DNA of 13,444 nt from an uncultured Cellvibrio sp. (GTDB lineage: Bacteria; Pseudomonadota; Gammaproteobacteria; Pseudomonadales; Cellvibrionaceae): NCBI GenBank assembly GCA_946482385.1, contig CAMLRI010000011.1, positions 1 through 13,444 on the forward strand. The letters are read 5' to 3'. A program made the position numbers and the translations under genes. A model generated the notes under the pieces. The model was not told the origin of the DNA. It saw nothing but the letters and a program-made list of their open reading frames with translations, and did no database searches. Shown here one piece after another: positions 6,190 to 13,444 of the stretch (positions are counted from its first letter, which is position 1; every line of letters starts with the position of its first letter).

Positions 6190-7224
6190 ATGCAGTTCAT
6201 TAAACAATGGTTTGGTACAGGACGTGAAAGGCGCTTGGGAGGGGAGGGTGGCGATGGCCTGGGCCACACGCGGGAAACTGTGGCGGCACCACCGCGGTTG
6301 CGTGCCGGGGTTTTGGGGACGGGAAAAATTGGTGTGGATTTATTGCTGAAGCTGCGCCGCTCCAGCTGGTTGGAGCCGGTGATGTTTGTGGGGCGCAATT
6401 TGGATTCCGAGGGTATGCGCTATGCCGCCAACCTGGGCGTGCCCGTGAGCGATAAGGGGATAGCTGCCTTTGTGCCCGGTTGCTGTGACCTGGTGTTTGA
6501 TGCCACTACCGCCGCCAGCCATTTGGAGCATGCCCAGGTGTTCGATAAGTTGGGTATTTTCACCCTGGATATGACCCCCTCGCAAATCGGCGAATGCTGT
6601 GTACCGGCTCTGGGTATGGTGGATCACAGCCGTCATCGCAATATCAGCATGGTGTCCTGCGGTGGCCAGTCATCCATTCCCTTGGCGCAGGTGCTCTACC
6701 AGCAGATGGACGGGGTGCATAGGTTGGCGGTGAGTTCGCGGGTATCGGCCAATTCCGTGGGCCCGGGCACCCTGGCAAATATCCAGGAGTATTACTGCAA
6801 TACCCGTGCGGGCTTGCACCAGTACACCAGCGAGCAGCTGGCGTGCGATGTGGAGTTGATTGCCGACCAGGAGCGGCTGGATACGCCTATGCTCACCAGC
6901 ATCACCGCCTGGGGGGAATTGCGCGATAGGGCGCAACTGGAGCAGGCGCTGGCGCTGATGTGTGCCCGGGTGCAGGCCTATGTGCCAGGTTACCGTTTAT
7001 TGGGATCGCCGGAGTATTTGCCGGAGGGCGCGGTGCGGATTCAGGTGCAGGTGGAGGGGGCGGGGGATTACCTACCCACCTATGCCGGCAATCTCGACAT
7101 TATCAATTGCGCCGCTGTGGCAGTGGCGGAAGACTATGCCCGCACCCGCTTGCGCGCCGCGCTTTTGCGCGGGGCTGTGGCCGAAGCGGAAGTGGAAGTG
7201 CCGAGGGTTTTGGCCAGGGCTTAG
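6190..7224 (+). CDS. Acetylating acetaldehyde dehydrogenase homologue (MhpF/DmpF-like), orphan and divergent
   Basis: Homologue of the enzymes that convert acetaldehyde, NAD+ and CoA to acetyl-CoA in meta-cleavage pathways. Visible are the Rossmann loop GTGKIG (43-48), the FDATTAASH segment (103-111), MVSCGGQSSIP (154-164) with the expected thioester cysteine Cys157, SANSVGPGTLANI (186-198), VQAYVPGYRL (261-270) and YLPTYAGNLDI (294-304). It is 344 residues, compared with about 312-316 usually; most of the excess is a 35-residue Gly/Arg-rich N-terminal extension. AAGGA 9 bases upstream supports ATG 6190. Differences from the family include Asn70 where an Asp usually ends the second strand, Leu195 for an Arg, and loss of the Asp in the segment matching MRDT of MhpF. 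No aldolase gene (DmpG/MhpE) is adjacent. Membership is secure; the substrate may have changed. Confidence 0.88.
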   Translation: MQFIKQWFGTGRERRLGGEGGDGLGHTRETVAAPPRLRAGVLGTGKIGVDLLLKLRRSSWLEPVMFVGRNLDSEGMRYAANLGVPVSDKGIAAFVPGCCDLVFDATTAASHLEHAQVFDKLGIFTLDMTPSQIGECCVPALGMVDHSRHRNISMVSCGGQSSIPLAQVLYQQMDGVHRLAVSSRVSANSVGPGTLANIQEYYCNTRAGLHQYTSEQLACDVELIADQERLDTPMLTSITAWGELRDRAQLEQALALMCARVQAYVPGYRLLGSPEYLPEGAVRIQVQVEGAGDYLPTYAGNLDIINCAAVAVAEDYARTRLRAALLRGAVAEAEVEVPRVLARA

Positions 7225-7262
7225 GTGATTTGCACGGTGATTGGAGTTGTGGTTTGAGTTGA

Positions 7263-7296
7263 CGCCCCTGCCATTGCTATTGCCGTGGTGGGGGCG
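7263..7296. other. GC-rich hairpin between convergent genes
   Basis: CGCCCCTGCCAT (7263-7274) can pair with GTGGTGGGGGCG (7285-7296) around a 10-base loop, with three G-T wobbles. It sits between the convergent dehydrogenase and NudJ genes. It lacks a T-run on both strands, so it is not a standard intrinsic terminator, though it could still mark the transcript ends. Confidence 0.4.
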
Positions 7297-7315
7297 GGAA
7301 TCTTGTTATTAGCGG

Positions 7316-7753
7316 TTAGCCAACGACGTTCAGGGGAAAGCGGCGCCCCGCGCGGTACTCTTCAATAATCTGCAAGGTCATAGGGCTGCGCAATTGCTCC
7401 TGGCGCGCCTGTATTTCTTCGTAAGTCAGCCACACAGCTTCAATAATCCCCTTATCCAGGGGGCGCTCCGGGTGGTGCTTTATGGGTTCGGCAATAAAGG
7501 TGGTGCGCATATAGGTAATCCCATTGCTGGGTGCGGTGTAGAGGTTAACCCCTACCACCCCGGTGAGTGCCACTTGCCAGCCGGTTTCCTCCAGGGTTTC
7601 GCGCAGGGCTGCCTCGGCCAGGCTTTCGTCGGGTTCCAGGTGGCCGGCGGGTTGATTGTAAACGCGGCGGCCATCGGCCTCTTCGTAAACCAGCAAATAG
7701 CGCCCCTGTTGTTCGATAAGGGTGGCCACAGTGACATGAGGTGCCCAAGTCAT
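7316..7753 (-). CDS. nudJ: NudJ-type Nudix phosphohydrolase
   Basis: A 145-residue Nudix enzyme close in pattern to E. coli NudJ (YmfB), which hydrolyses thiamine pyrimidine pyrophosphate and nucleoside tri- and diphosphates in the cytoplasm. The start PHVTVA (5-10), NQPAGHLE (33-40), the Nudix box G37-x5-E43-x7-RE-x2-EE-x-G (to Gly58), RSPM and the C-terminal RRFPLNVVG (137-145) all match that subgroup. The box has Thr53 and Trp59 where bulky aliphatic residues are usual; the metal-binding Glu residues are intact. AAAGG 7 bases upstream supports the ATG at 7753. In E. coli the gene lies beside mnmA; here it stands alone between two oppositely oriented genes, so it probably has its own promoter in 7754-7900. 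Confidence 0.9.
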   Translation of the reverse strand: MTWAPHVTVATLIEQQGRYLLVYEEADGRRVYNQPAGHLEPDESLAEAALRETLEETGWQVALTGVVGVNLYTAPSNGITYMRTTFIAEPIKHHPERPLDKGIIEAVWLTYEEIQARQEQLRSPMTLQIIEEYRAGRRFPLNVVG

Positions 7754-8189
7754 AAAAATGCCTTTGCGATATAAGTGAATGACGCAGGGATAGTAGCAAA
7801 CCCGGGTTGTTATGGCGCCTTAATACAGCGCCAAATGTAAATTCTTGTAGGGAAACTGGCTTTGCCGGGCGCATACTTTTAAGCTGGCGCCGCTAATTAA
7901 AGCGAGCTGTTTTGGTGAGGCTCTTAGCGGTTGTCTACTAGTAATCGCGGCTAAATGATGATTGTCACCACTTACCTGGGCCACTGACTTTTGCCTTGGT
8001 TTTGCCTGCGAAAAAATCTACCATGCACTTTCCGACCAAGTGGTCTGTTGTTGGGTGGGCGCTGCAACCTGTGCCGCCACCTCGCTGCAAATTTCTCTTC
8101 TTTATTTGTTTGACCGCTTACATCAAGGGCGAGCGAGCCGCCGCTGGCGGTGCCGGTTTCATGTCATCTCTATTAATGGTTACACGTCT
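7754..8189. other. Divergent intergenic region upstream of nudJ and the efflux operon
   Basis: This 436-base gap should hold promoters for both flanking units. It has an inverted repeat TGGCGC (7813-7818) and GCGCCA (7828-7833) with a 9-base spacer, which could be a repressor site. A weak sigma-70-like pair lies at TTGTCT (7931-7936) and AATGAT (7954-7959), 17 bases apart, on the plus strand. A short GC hairpin CCGCC/GGCGG (8138-8150) lies about 40 bases before the adaptor start. An open frame from 7962 into the adaptor gene is not a credible N-terminus. No regulator gene is encoded here. Confidence 0.4.
7931..7959 (+). promoter_or_regulatory. Weak candidate sigma-70 promoter for the efflux operon
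   Basis: TTGTCT and AATGAT are separated by 17 bases, each matching four of six consensus positions. They lie about 230 bases upstream of the adaptor start. A chance match is quite possible. Confidence 0.2.
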
Positions 8190-9317
8190 ATGAACACTAC
8201 TTTTAAATCAATTGGAATTGCCTTGGGGTGCCTACTGGGAATTGTACTGGTGGTGGGTGGCATTAAGGCCAGTCAAATAGCAGCCATGATCGAGGCCGGC
8301 GCCAATCCCCCGGCGATGTCGGAGACGGTGAGCACTTATACCGCCGAGGTGCAGTACTGGCCGAACACCTATACCGCCGTCGGCACGGTAGAGGCCTCGG
8401 AAGGTATTGTGATTACGGCCGAAGTGGCGGGTAAGGTGCAAAAAATTTCCTTCAAGTCGGGCGACTATGTCAAAAAAGGTACTGTGTTGCTGGTGCAGGA
8501 ATCGGGCAACGAGCAGGGCCAGCTGAGTGCCGCCGAAGCGCGTTTGCGTTTGGCCAAAGCCAACTATGAGCGTCTTTTACCGCTGCGTAAAAACAACACC
8601 ATTTCGCAAAGTGCACTGGATGAAGCTGTACAGCAAATGGAATCCGCCCAGGGTGAAGTGGATAACCTGAAAACCACGCTGGAGAAGAAAATTGTTAAAG
8701 CGCCTTTCGATGGCCGTTTGGGTATACGCACTGCCGACCTCGGCCAGGATCTGCAAGTGGGTGCCGAAATAGTTTCGCTGCAATCTACCAATACAGTGCG
8801 GGTAAATTTCCCGGTGCCGCAATTCTGGCTGGTGCAAATGAACCGCGGCTTGCCGGTGCAAGTTAGCGTGGGCGATGGTTCCGATAGCAAGGTTAACGGC
8901 GAAATTACCGCCATAGGTGCCGAGATCAACCCGGTAACCCGCAATGCATTGGTGCAGTCCTATCTCAATAATGAGCAGGGCTTGCTGATTCCCGGCATGG
9001 CGGTGGAAACCACAGTGACCTTATCGGAGCCGCAAGAAGTTTTGGCCGTGCCTGCCACCGCCGTGATCTACGCCACCTTTGGCGATAGCTTGTTTGTGAT
9101 TGAAAAGGGCGAACAACCGGATAGCTTGAAAGCGCGTCAACAATTTGTGCGCCTGGGTAAAACCCGTGGCGACTTTGTGGAGATTTTGGAGGGCTTGAAG
9201 GCCGGGGAAGATGTTGCCAGTGCCGGCGCTTTTAAATTGTTTAATGGCCAATCGGTAACTGTTAGCACCCAGCCAGATCCGGAATACAAACTTGACCCCC
9301 AGCCATCCGATAGCTGA
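8190..9317 (+). CDS. RND efflux periplasmic adaptor (membrane fusion protein)
   Basis: The adaptor linking an inner-membrane RND pump to an outer-membrane TolC-like channel. From ATG 8190 the protein is 375 residues: an N-terminal anchor helix (about 7-25), a first half-lipoyl strand set with GKVQKISFKSGDYVKKGTVL (81-100), a helical hairpin (about 108-166), the second half-lipoyl segment IVKAPFDGRLGIR (168-180), a beta-barrel domain and GLLIPGMAV (264-272) leading to the membrane-proximal domain. Cys14 sits in a poor lipobox context, so an uncleaved anchor is more likely than a lipoprotein. I chose 8190 because it starts just before the anchor, although no good ribosome site precedes it; the in-frame upstream extension has no adaptor features. 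The pump gene follows after 62 bases. Confidence 0.92.
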   Translation: MNTTFKSIGIALGCLLGIVLVVGGIKASQIAAMIEAGANPPAMSETVSTYTAEVQYWPNTYTAVGTVEASEGIVITAEVAGKVQKISFKSGDYVKKGTVLLVQESGNEQGQLSAAEARLRLAKANYERLLPLRKNNTISQSALDEAVQQMESAQGEVDNLKTTLEKKIVKAPFDGRLGIRTADLGQDLQVGAEIVSLQSTNTVRVNFPVPQFWLVQMNRGLPVQVSVGDGSDSKVNGEITAIGAEINPVTRNALVQSYLNNEQGLLIPGMAVETTVTLSEPQEVLAVPATAVIYATFGDSLFVIEKGEQPDSLKARQQFVRLGKTRGDFVEILEGLKAGEDVASAGAFKLFNGQSVTVSTQPDPEYKLDPQPSDS

Positions 9318-9379
9318 TGCCAGTCGCTACTTTATATCTCCACATATCCACTGAAACGTTTTAGCAGTGAGTTGATGTT

Positions 9380-12300
9380 ATGAAATTTACGGACATTTTT
9401 ATCCAGCGGCCGGTGCTTGCCATAGTGGTGAGCCTGCTGATTTTAATTTTGGGAATTCAAGCGGGTAGCAATTTATCCGTGCGCCAATACCCGCGCAGCG
9501 ATATTTCCGTTATCACCATTCAAACTGTGTATGTCGGTGCTAACGCCGAATTGATTCGCGGTTTTATTACCAGCCCCATAGAGCGCGCCGTGGCTTCGGC
9601 CGAGGGCATTGATTACATCCAATCGCAAAGTGCCATGGGTGTTTCCACCATTAATGTGCACCTGCGTTTGAATTACGACCCGCTTAAGGCCATGACCGAA
9701 ATATCGGCCAAGGTAAACCAGGTGCGCGGTGATCTGCCGCCCGAAGCGGAAGTGCCCGCCATTCGAGTGGAGGCGGCCGACACCCAGTTTGCCGCTGCCT
9801 ACCTGAGCTTTAGCTCGGAAATTCTTGAGCAAAACCAAATTACCGATTTCCTGACCCGCCTGGTGCAGCCGCGTTTAACCGCTGTTGCGGGTGTGCAAAA
9901 AGCCGAAGTGCTGGGTGCCCGCACCTTTGCCATGCGTATATGGCTTAAGCCGGAGCGCATGGCGGCCTTGAATGTTACCCCGGTGCAAGTGCGCGCGGCC
10001 TTGGCCGCTAACAACGTGCAGGCAGCCGTGGGGCAAACCCGCGGTGCTTACACGCAAGTAAACCTGCGCGCCGATACCGATTTGAAAAGTGCGGAAGAAT
10101 TTCGCCAATTGGTAATCCGCAATACAGCGGAAGGCATTATCCGCCTGGGCGATATTGCCGATGTGGTGCTGGGGGCAGAAAACTACGATGTAGTGGTGAA
10201 CTATTCGGGCGATACCGCCGTGTTCATGGGCGTGTGGGTAGCGCCTACCGCTAATTCATTGGAAGTAATGAAAGCGGTCACCAAAGAAATGGAAGCCATT
10301 AAAGCGGAGTTGCCTTCTGGCTTGAGTGGCACAGTAGCCTATGACTCCACCAAATATATTGATGCTGCCATTGATGAAGTAGTAAAAACCCTGGCGGAAA
10401 CCCTGCTGATTATTGTGATAGTGATTTTCCTGTTCCTCGGTTTTAGCCGCTCGGTCATTATTCCGGTATTGGCGATTCCGCTGTCGCTAATAGGCGCGCT
10501 GTTTATCATGCAGTTGTGCGGCTTCTCGCTTAACTTGCTGACTCTTTTGTCGATTGTGCTCTGCGTGGGTTTGGTGGTGGACGATGCCATTGTGATGGTG
10601 GAAAACATCGAGCGCCATATTCAGGAAGGTTTAAAACCCTACAAGGCTGCCATAGTCGCCGCCCGTGAATTGGCAGGGCCGATTTTGGCCATGACAGTCA
10701 CCCTGGCTTCAGTGTATATCCCCATAGGTTTGCAGGGCGGTTTAACCGGCACCCTGTTCCGCGAATTCGCCATCACCCTGGCGGGCGCCATGACTATTTC
10801 GGCCATTGTGGCAATTACCCTGTCGCCCATGCTGGGCGCGCGTATGCTCAAACCGCACAAGGCATTGCAAGCGCCGCTGGAAAAACCCTTCGAGGCTTTT
10901 AAAAACTGGTATGAGCGCAAGCTTAATGTCACCTTGGAAAATCGCGCGGGTGTTTACTTGTTCTGGGGTGTTATAGCGGTACTTTGCTTCCAGTTATACA
11001 ACGGTTCACCCAAAGAATTGGCGCCTATTGAAGATCAGGGCGTTATCTTCGGTATTGTCGAATCGCCGGCGAATTCCACGGTGGATCAAGCGGCCTTTTA
11101 TGGTAAGCAGGTCAACCAAACCTTTATGGCGGTGCCAGAAACTGAATTTACTTTCCAGTTAACCCAGCCCACTGGCGGCTTCTCGGGTATGGTGACCAAA
11201 CCCTGGAGTGAGCGTGAGCGCAGTGTTCACCAAATATTGCCCGAGGTGCAGGCAGAGCTGGCGAAAATTGCCGGGGTCAGAATCCTGCCCATTACGCCGC
11301 CAGCCCTGCCCGGCGGAGGCCAGTTCCCGTTTGAGTTTGTGATTGCCTCTACGGCTGATATTAAAGAGATCTACAACTACGCCTTGCAATTGCAGGATGT
11401 GATGATGAAATCCGGCAAGTTTTATTTCCAGGTATTGGATGTAAAAGTGGATCAACCGGATTACAAGCTGAGTATCGACCGCAACAAGGTGGCTGATTTG
11501 GGCTTGGATTTGCAAACTGTCACCAACGATGTGGGCACCCTATTGGGCGGCGCCTATGTGAACCGCTTTAATATGGCGGGCCAAAGCTACAAGGTGATTC
11601 CGCAGGTGAAGCGTGTTGGGCGTTTAACACCGGAAGATTTGGGCAAGCTTTACATCACCGGCCCCGATGGCAATTTAATCCGTTTGGATCAGGTGGCCAG
11701 CATTAGCCACACCACCGAGCCGCGCACCATTAACCGCATGCAGCAATTAAATGCGGTAAAAATCAGCGGTGTACCCGGTGTGCCCCTGGGGGAAGCCCTG
11801 GCGTTTATGGAAGATGAAGCGCGTAAAATTTTGCCGAAAAACTACGCGCTGGATTACACCGGTGAATCCCGTCAGTTGAAGCGCGAGGGCAATACCTTTG
11901 TGCCGGCATTGACCATGGCAATTATTATGATCTTCCTGGTGTTGGCGGCGCAGTACAACAGCTTCCGCGACCCACTGGTGATCCTTGCCGGCTCTGTGCC
12001 CCTGGCCATGTTTGGCGCCTTGGTGTTTACCTTCCTGGATATGCCCATGCCCATGCCATTCTTTACCGATGCTTTTACCAGCACCCTGAATATTTATTCG
12101 CAGGTGGGCTTGGTAACCCTGATGGGATTAATTGCCCGCAACGGTATTTTGGTGGTGGAATTTGCCAATAAACTCCAGGAGGAGGGCATGGCGAAAATAG
12201 AGGCTATCCGCGAAGCAGCGGTACTGCGTTTGCGCCCGGTAATGATGACCAGTGTGGCCACCGTTGCCGGCCATACACCGCTTATCTTCGCCTCAGGCCC

Positions 12301-12469
12301 AGGTGCCGAAGCGCGCAACTCCATAGGTATTGTGTTGGTGTTGGGTATGACCATAGGCACCATCTTCACCCTGTTTGTGTTGCCTTCTATCTATATGCTG
12401 ATTGCCAAGGATCACCAACACGACCGCGAGCAGCTGGAAGGGCTGGATGAGGAGTTGTCCCAAGCCTGA
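9380..12469 (+). CDS. RND (HAE-1 type) multidrug efflux pump, inner-membrane subunit
   Basis: A proton-driven trimeric exporter of the AcrB/MexF class, 1029 residues against about 1040-1050 usually. The start FTDIFIQRPVLAIVV (3-17) is typical. TM1 is about 10-28, TM2-6 about 338-500, TM7 about 524-542 and TM8-12 about 839-1008, with two large periplasmic porter loops between them. The proton-relay pair is present in GLVVDDAIVMVEN (Asp401-Asp402). The partner lysine of AcrB (Lys940) is replaced: LMGLIARNGILVVEF carries Arg920. It is co-transcribed with the adaptor gene. No outer-membrane channel gene is in the window, so a TolC-like protein encoded elsewhere is needed. It ends with tandem in-frame stops (TGA TAA) before a terminator. 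Substrates cannot be deduced. Confidence 0.95.
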   Translation: MKFTDIFIQRPVLAIVVSLLILILGIQAGSNLSVRQYPRSDISVITIQTVYVGANAELIRGFITSPIERAVASAEGIDYIQSQSAMGVSTINVHLRLNYDPLKAMTEISAKVNQVRGDLPPEAEVPAIRVEAADTQFAAAYLSFSSEILEQNQITDFLTRLVQPRLTAVAGVQKAEVLGARTFAMRIWLKPERMAALNVTPVQVRAALAANNVQAAVGQTRGAYTQVNLRADTDLKSAEEFRQLVIRNTAEGIIRLGDIADVVLGAENYDVVVNYSGDTAVFMGVWVAPTANSLEVMKAVTKEMEAIKAELPSGLSGTVAYDSTKYIDAAIDEVVKTLAETLLIIVIVIFLFLGFSRSVIIPVLAIPLSLIGALFIMQLCGFSLNLLTLLSIVLCVGLVVDDAIVMVENIERHIQEGLKPYKAAIVAARELAGPILAMTVTLASVYIPIGLQGGLTGTLFREFAITLAGAMTISAIVAITLSPMLGARMLKPHKALQAPLEKPFEAFKNWYERKLNVTLENRAGVYLFWGVIAVLCFQLYNGSPKELAPIEDQGVIFGIVESPANSTVDQAAFYGKQVNQTFMAVPETEFTFQLTQPTGGFSGMVTKPWSERERSVHQILPEVQAELAKIAGVRILPITPPALPGGGQFPFEFVIASTADIKEIYNYALQLQDVMMKSGKFYFQVLDVKVDQPDYKLSIDRNKVADLGLDLQTVTNDVGTLLGGAYVNRFNMAGQSYKVIPQVKRVGRLTPEDLGKLYITGPDGNLIRLDQVASISHTTEPRTINRMQQLNAVKISGVPGVPLGEALAFMEDEARKILPKNYALDYTGESRQLKREGNTFVPALTMAIIMIFLVLAAQYNSFRDPLVILAGSVPLAMFGALVFTFLDMPMPMPFFTDAFTSTLNIYSQVGLVTLMGLIARNGILVVEFANKLQEEGMAKIEAIREAAVLRLRPVMMTSVATVAGHTPLIFASGPGAEARNSIGIVLVLGMTIGTIFTLFVLPSIYMLIAKDHQHDREQLEGLDEELSQA

Positions 12470-12475
12470 TAAATC

Positions 12476-12495
12476 CACCGGGTAGCAAACCGGTG
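12476..12495 (+). other. Hairpin just after the pump gene
   Basis: CACCGG (12476-12481) and CCGGTG (12490-12495) form a perfect 6-bp stem with an 8-base loop, immediately before the terminator at 12500-12528. It may protect the mRNA 3' end. It has no T-run of its own. Confidence 0.4.
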
Positions 12496-12499
12496 CAAT

Positions 12500-12528
12500 A
12501 AAAAGGGTGCCTTAGGGCACCCTTTTTT
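12500..12528 (+). terminator. Rho-independent terminator of the efflux operon
   Basis: AAAAAGGGTGCC (12500-12511) pairs with GGCACCC followed by six T's (12516-12528) around a TTAG loop. It lies 30 bases after the pump stop codon. The A-run on the left also gives a T-run on the opposite strand, but no minus-strand gene approaches from the right within the window. Confidence 0.9.
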
Positions 12529-12601
12529 GTTAGGGTGTGCGCGTTTTTGAAGATCGCATCCTGTTGGTTTTGAGCACTGTTTTTTATTGCGAGGTAAGCC
12601 C

Positions 12602-13438
12602 ATGGCAACTCATGAGCAATCTATTCCCGGCGTTAAACATATTATTGCCGTTGCTTCTGGCAAAGGTGGTGTGGGCAAATCCACCACGGCAGTGAACCTG
12701 GCCTTGGCCCTGGCCGCCGAGGGGGCGCGGGTGGGGATTTTGGATGCCGATATCTATGGCCCCAGCCAGCCCCATATGTTGGGTATTGGCCAACAGCGCC
12801 CGCAGATTATTGGTGAGCAAGGCCAACAAAAAATGCTGCCGATTCTTGCCCATGGTATCCAGTCCATCTCCATGGGTTATTTGGTGACCGAACAAACCCC
12901 CATGCTGTGGCGCGGGCCCATGGCGACAGGCGCCCTGCAGCAGCTGCTGATGCAAACCGCCTGGGATAATCTGGATTATCTGGTAGTGGATATGCCGCCG
13001 GGCACCGGCGATATTCAAATTACCCTTGCGCAAAAAGTGCCGGTGACCGGCGCGGTGATAGTGACAACCCCGCAGGATATAGCGCTGCTGGATGCCAAAA
13101 AAGGAGTGGAAATGTTCCGCAAGGTAAATGTGCCTGTGTTGGGCGTGGTGGAAAATATGGCGATCCATATTTGTTCCAACTGCGGCCATGCCGAGCATAT
13201 TTTTGGTGCAGGCGGTGGCGAGCGCATAGCGCGGGATTATCACACCCAACTGCTGGGTTCGCTGCCGCTGGATTTAAGTATTCGCGCCCATGCCGATGGC
13301 GGCAAACCTTCCGTTGTGGCTGAACCTGATTCTGCCATCAGCCATTGCTACCGCGATATCGCGCGCAAATTGATGCTGGCGGTGGAGCAACAGCAGGGGG
13401 CAGGGGATTTGCCGGAAATAGAAATCAGCGATGATTAA
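12602..13438 (+). CDS. mrp: Mrp/ApbC family iron-sulfur cluster carrier ATPase (short form)
   Basis: A cytoplasmic P-loop ATPase that binds and transfers Fe-S clusters to apoproteins, acting as a dimer. From ATG 12602 it has 278 residues: deviant Walker A GKGGVGKST (20-28), DADIYGPSQP (48-57), switch II DMPPGTGD (130-137) and the cluster-binding CSNC (191-194), followed by a Phe-Gly-x-Gly-Gly-Gly-Glu loop (201-207). GAGGT at 12591-12595 fixes the ATG; an in-frame TTG at 12587 lies upstream of that site and is not used. E. coli Mrp is about 369 residues because of an N-terminal MIP18/DUF59 domain, which is absent here, and no frame upstream encodes it. The terminator at 12500-12528 separates it from the efflux genes, so it has its own promoter. 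Confidence 0.95.
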   Translation: MATHEQSIPGVKHIIAVASGKGGVGKSTTAVNLALALAAEGARVGILDADIYGPSQPHMLGIGQQRPQIIGEQGQQKMLPILAHGIQSISMGYLVTEQTPMLWRGPMATGALQQLLMQTAWDNLDYLVVDMPPGTGDIQITLAQKVPVTGAVIVTTPQDIALLDAKKGVEMFRKVNVPVLGVVENMAIHICSNCGHAEHIFGAGGGERIARDYHTQLLGSLPLDLSIRAHADGGKPSVVAEPDSAISHCYRDIARKLMLAVEQQQGAGDLPEIEISDD

Positions 13439-13444
13439 ATCCTT

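Noticed and set aside
6960..7262. Overlapping plus-strand frames inside the dehydrogenase 3' end
   Set aside because: Shadow frames; the dehydrogenase motifs (VQAYVPGYRL, YAGNLDI) lie in the main frame through this stretch.
7962..8189. 76-residue upstream extension of the efflux adaptor
   Set aside because: Begins with TTG without a ribosome site, contains Cys/Trp-rich non-adaptor sequence, and would put the membrane anchor in the middle of the N-terminal region.
12587..12601. TTG start five codons upstream of Mrp
   Set aside because: The GAGGT ribosome site lies between this TTG and the ATG at 12602 and is correctly spaced for the ATG.

Overview
The window looks like ordinary chromosome from a gammaproteobacterium, probably a Cellvibrio-like member of the Cellvibrionales. 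That placement is an inference from the moderately GC-rich coding sequence, the protein styles and the mix of genes (Mrp, NudJ, an HAE-1 efflux pair); no rRNA or other marker gene is present to confirm it. I see no phage, intact insertion sequence, CRISPR array, tRNA or rRNA.

Layout from left to right. (1) Positions 1-1838, minus strand: an ABC exporter half-transporter (membrane domain plus ATPase) cut by the left edge only a few residues from its end. (2) A roughly 300-base spacer with two adjacent dyads, then two coupled plus-strand genes of unknown function: a four-helix membrane protein (2139-2531) and a secreted helical protein (2535-3071). (3) A long bidirectional terminator (3137-3180). 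(4) A minus-strand two-gene operon, 5512-4262 then 4217-3192. Its first product has an N-terminus resembling that of ISL3-family transposases but without zinc ligands or a DDE domain, followed by three evenly phased helical repeats. Its second product is a conserved-looking cytoplasmic protein whose C-terminus resembles FIST-C sensor domains. This is the best candidate for an undescribed system here. (5) A 677-base AT-rich non-coding stretch. (6) 6190-7224, plus: a divergent homologue of acetylating acetaldehyde dehydrogenase (MhpF/DmpF/BphJ) without its usual aldolase partner. (7) 7316-7753, minus: NudJ-type Nudix hydrolase. (8) 8190-12469, plus: a periplasmic adaptor and an inner-membrane RND pump, without an outer-membrane channel gene, closed by a terminator at 12500-12528. 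(9) 12602-13438, plus: the short form of the Mrp/ApbC Fe-S carrier ATPase.

Functionally, the window holds two drug or lipid export systems (ABC and RND), two housekeeping enzymes (NudJ, Mrp), one orphan dehydrogenase with altered active-site surroundings, and two small unknown operons. The unknown operon at 3192-5512 pairs a probable DNA- or protein-binding factor of transposase ancestry with a possible ligand-sensing protein. All family assignments were made by reading motifs by eye, and no search was run.
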